From: Myotis daubentonii
Taxonomy: Eukaryota; Chordata; Mammalia; Chiroptera; Vespertilionidae
NCBI RefSeq assembly: GCF_963259705.1
Contig: NC_081850.1
Coordinates: forward strand, 37,351,667-37,415,666
Reading direction: 5' to 3'
DNA: 64,000 bases
The position numbers and the translations under genes were made by a program. The notes below the pieces were generated by a model. That model had not been told where the DNA came from. It ran no database searches and saw nothing but the letters and a program-made list of their open reading frames with translations. Below, piece after piece: positions 63,406-64,000 of the stretch. The stretch's first letter is position 1. Each line of letters starts with the position of its first letter.

Positions 63406-63425
63406 AAAAGGAATTCCTATTTCAA

Positions 63426-64000
63426 CCTTATGCAAAGATTGTGGAGTTTTGCTTATTTGTTTGTTTTTCCATTTGAGAAACCCCAATAGTGGTCACTATT
63501 CTGATAAGTCTGCCTTTCAGAACACTAGCAAGGGCTGGTTTTCATTATCATGACTTTAGGAATTTATTAAATAAATGGAACAGAAAAGACAGATGAATTG
63601 CTCAAAACTGTCTCTGGGAGTGAGCAGAAACTGAAATGGCATTTGATCTTTCATTGTAAGTATCTTCACTTCAAAATAATAAGAGGGTGGCTTTGGGCTA
63701 AGAGTCTAAAGAACTAGTTATGAAATCCAGCAACAGAATACAATTTGCCTTATAGCTTTGGTTCTCATTGTTTTTAAAGTGATGGTCCATGATGGCCATT
63801 TATTCACTACTCAGCTCCGTGTTGGTCAACACAATTAGTACATTCTTAGGCTTGCCTGCCGGTAAGAAAATATTTTTCCTCAAGTTGCTACGTTTAATCA
63901 TCTCTAACTTTCCATGTTCAAATGCAAATTAATCCTCGTTTTAAAATTCTACTTTATTTCTCTACAGAGTCATGTGTGTCCAGCAGCCCAACTATATATT
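63426..64000. other. Flank downstream of PGM5
   Basis: The sequence after the presumed distal cleavage site. It shows no reading frame with recognisable homology and no repeat I can name. Confidence 0.5.

Larger units (their letters stand above)
62015..63425 (+). other. PGM5: PGM5 3' UTR (to the distal poly(A) site)
   Basis: Non-coding sequence directly after the stop codon. The end is inferred from the AATAAA at 63400-63405 and the GT-rich stretch about 35 bases downstream. A shorter 3' UTR ending near 62185 is also possible. No mobile element was recognised inside it, in contrast to the introns. Confidence 0.6.

Overview
The window is mammalian nuclear DNA, almost certainly from a vesper bat (Vespertilionidae, or a close relative among the vesper-type bats). 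It has tRNA-derived VES SINEs with target-site duplications, many non-autonomous Helitrons (5' TC...TATATAATAAAAGGCTAATATGC, 3' GTGCAC hairpin then GGCCTCTAG), a SPIN-type hAT, other hAT elements with perfect 8-bp duplications, and piggyBac derivatives at TTAA. That mixture is characteristic of vesper bats. Older L1, L2, MIR and MER5-like copies form the common mammalian background.

The one protein-coding gene is the 3' part of PGM5 (aciculin, the phosphoglucomutase-like structural protein of muscle and adhesion sites), on the + strand. Four coding exons are present with correct splice sites and phases: 14142-14277, 18101-18284, 37952-38086 and 61925-62014, ending in TGA at 62012-62014. The exons encode about 180 residues: the end of domain 3 and domain 4. 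The 3' UTR follows, with a proximal poly(A) signal at 62162 and a distal one at 63400. Bases 1-14141 belong to an upstream intron. No exon of a second gene was recognised.

Layout: 1-14141, upstream intron, with a VES SINE, a tandem block of four Helitrons (634-2532), two solo Helitrons, an L1 end split by a VES, MIR and L2. 14278-18100, short intron with a long-TIR fold-back hAT. 18285-37951, large intron with a Helitron inside an L1, two short piggyBac elements, a 3-kb Helitron array (26011-28979), several hATs, an ERV LTR and a larger piggyBac deletion derivative that carries a nested hAT. 38087-61924, large intron with a SPIN element, a palindromic MER5-like hAT, an L1 split by a Helitron, a 633-bp retrocopy that joins an LTR-like leader to antisense calcineurin sequence, and VES SINEs. 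62015-about 63425, 3' UTR. 63426-64000, downstream flank.

No undescribed protein system was found. The most notable structure is in the mobile DNA. A composite Helitron unit (block B joined to block A through an identical junction) occurs three times at two loci. Block B carries a conserved CCAAT / octamer / YY1 cluster in all three copies, and block A carries an inverted pair of CTCF-like motifs. The retrocopy at 52028-52660 is the second item of interest.
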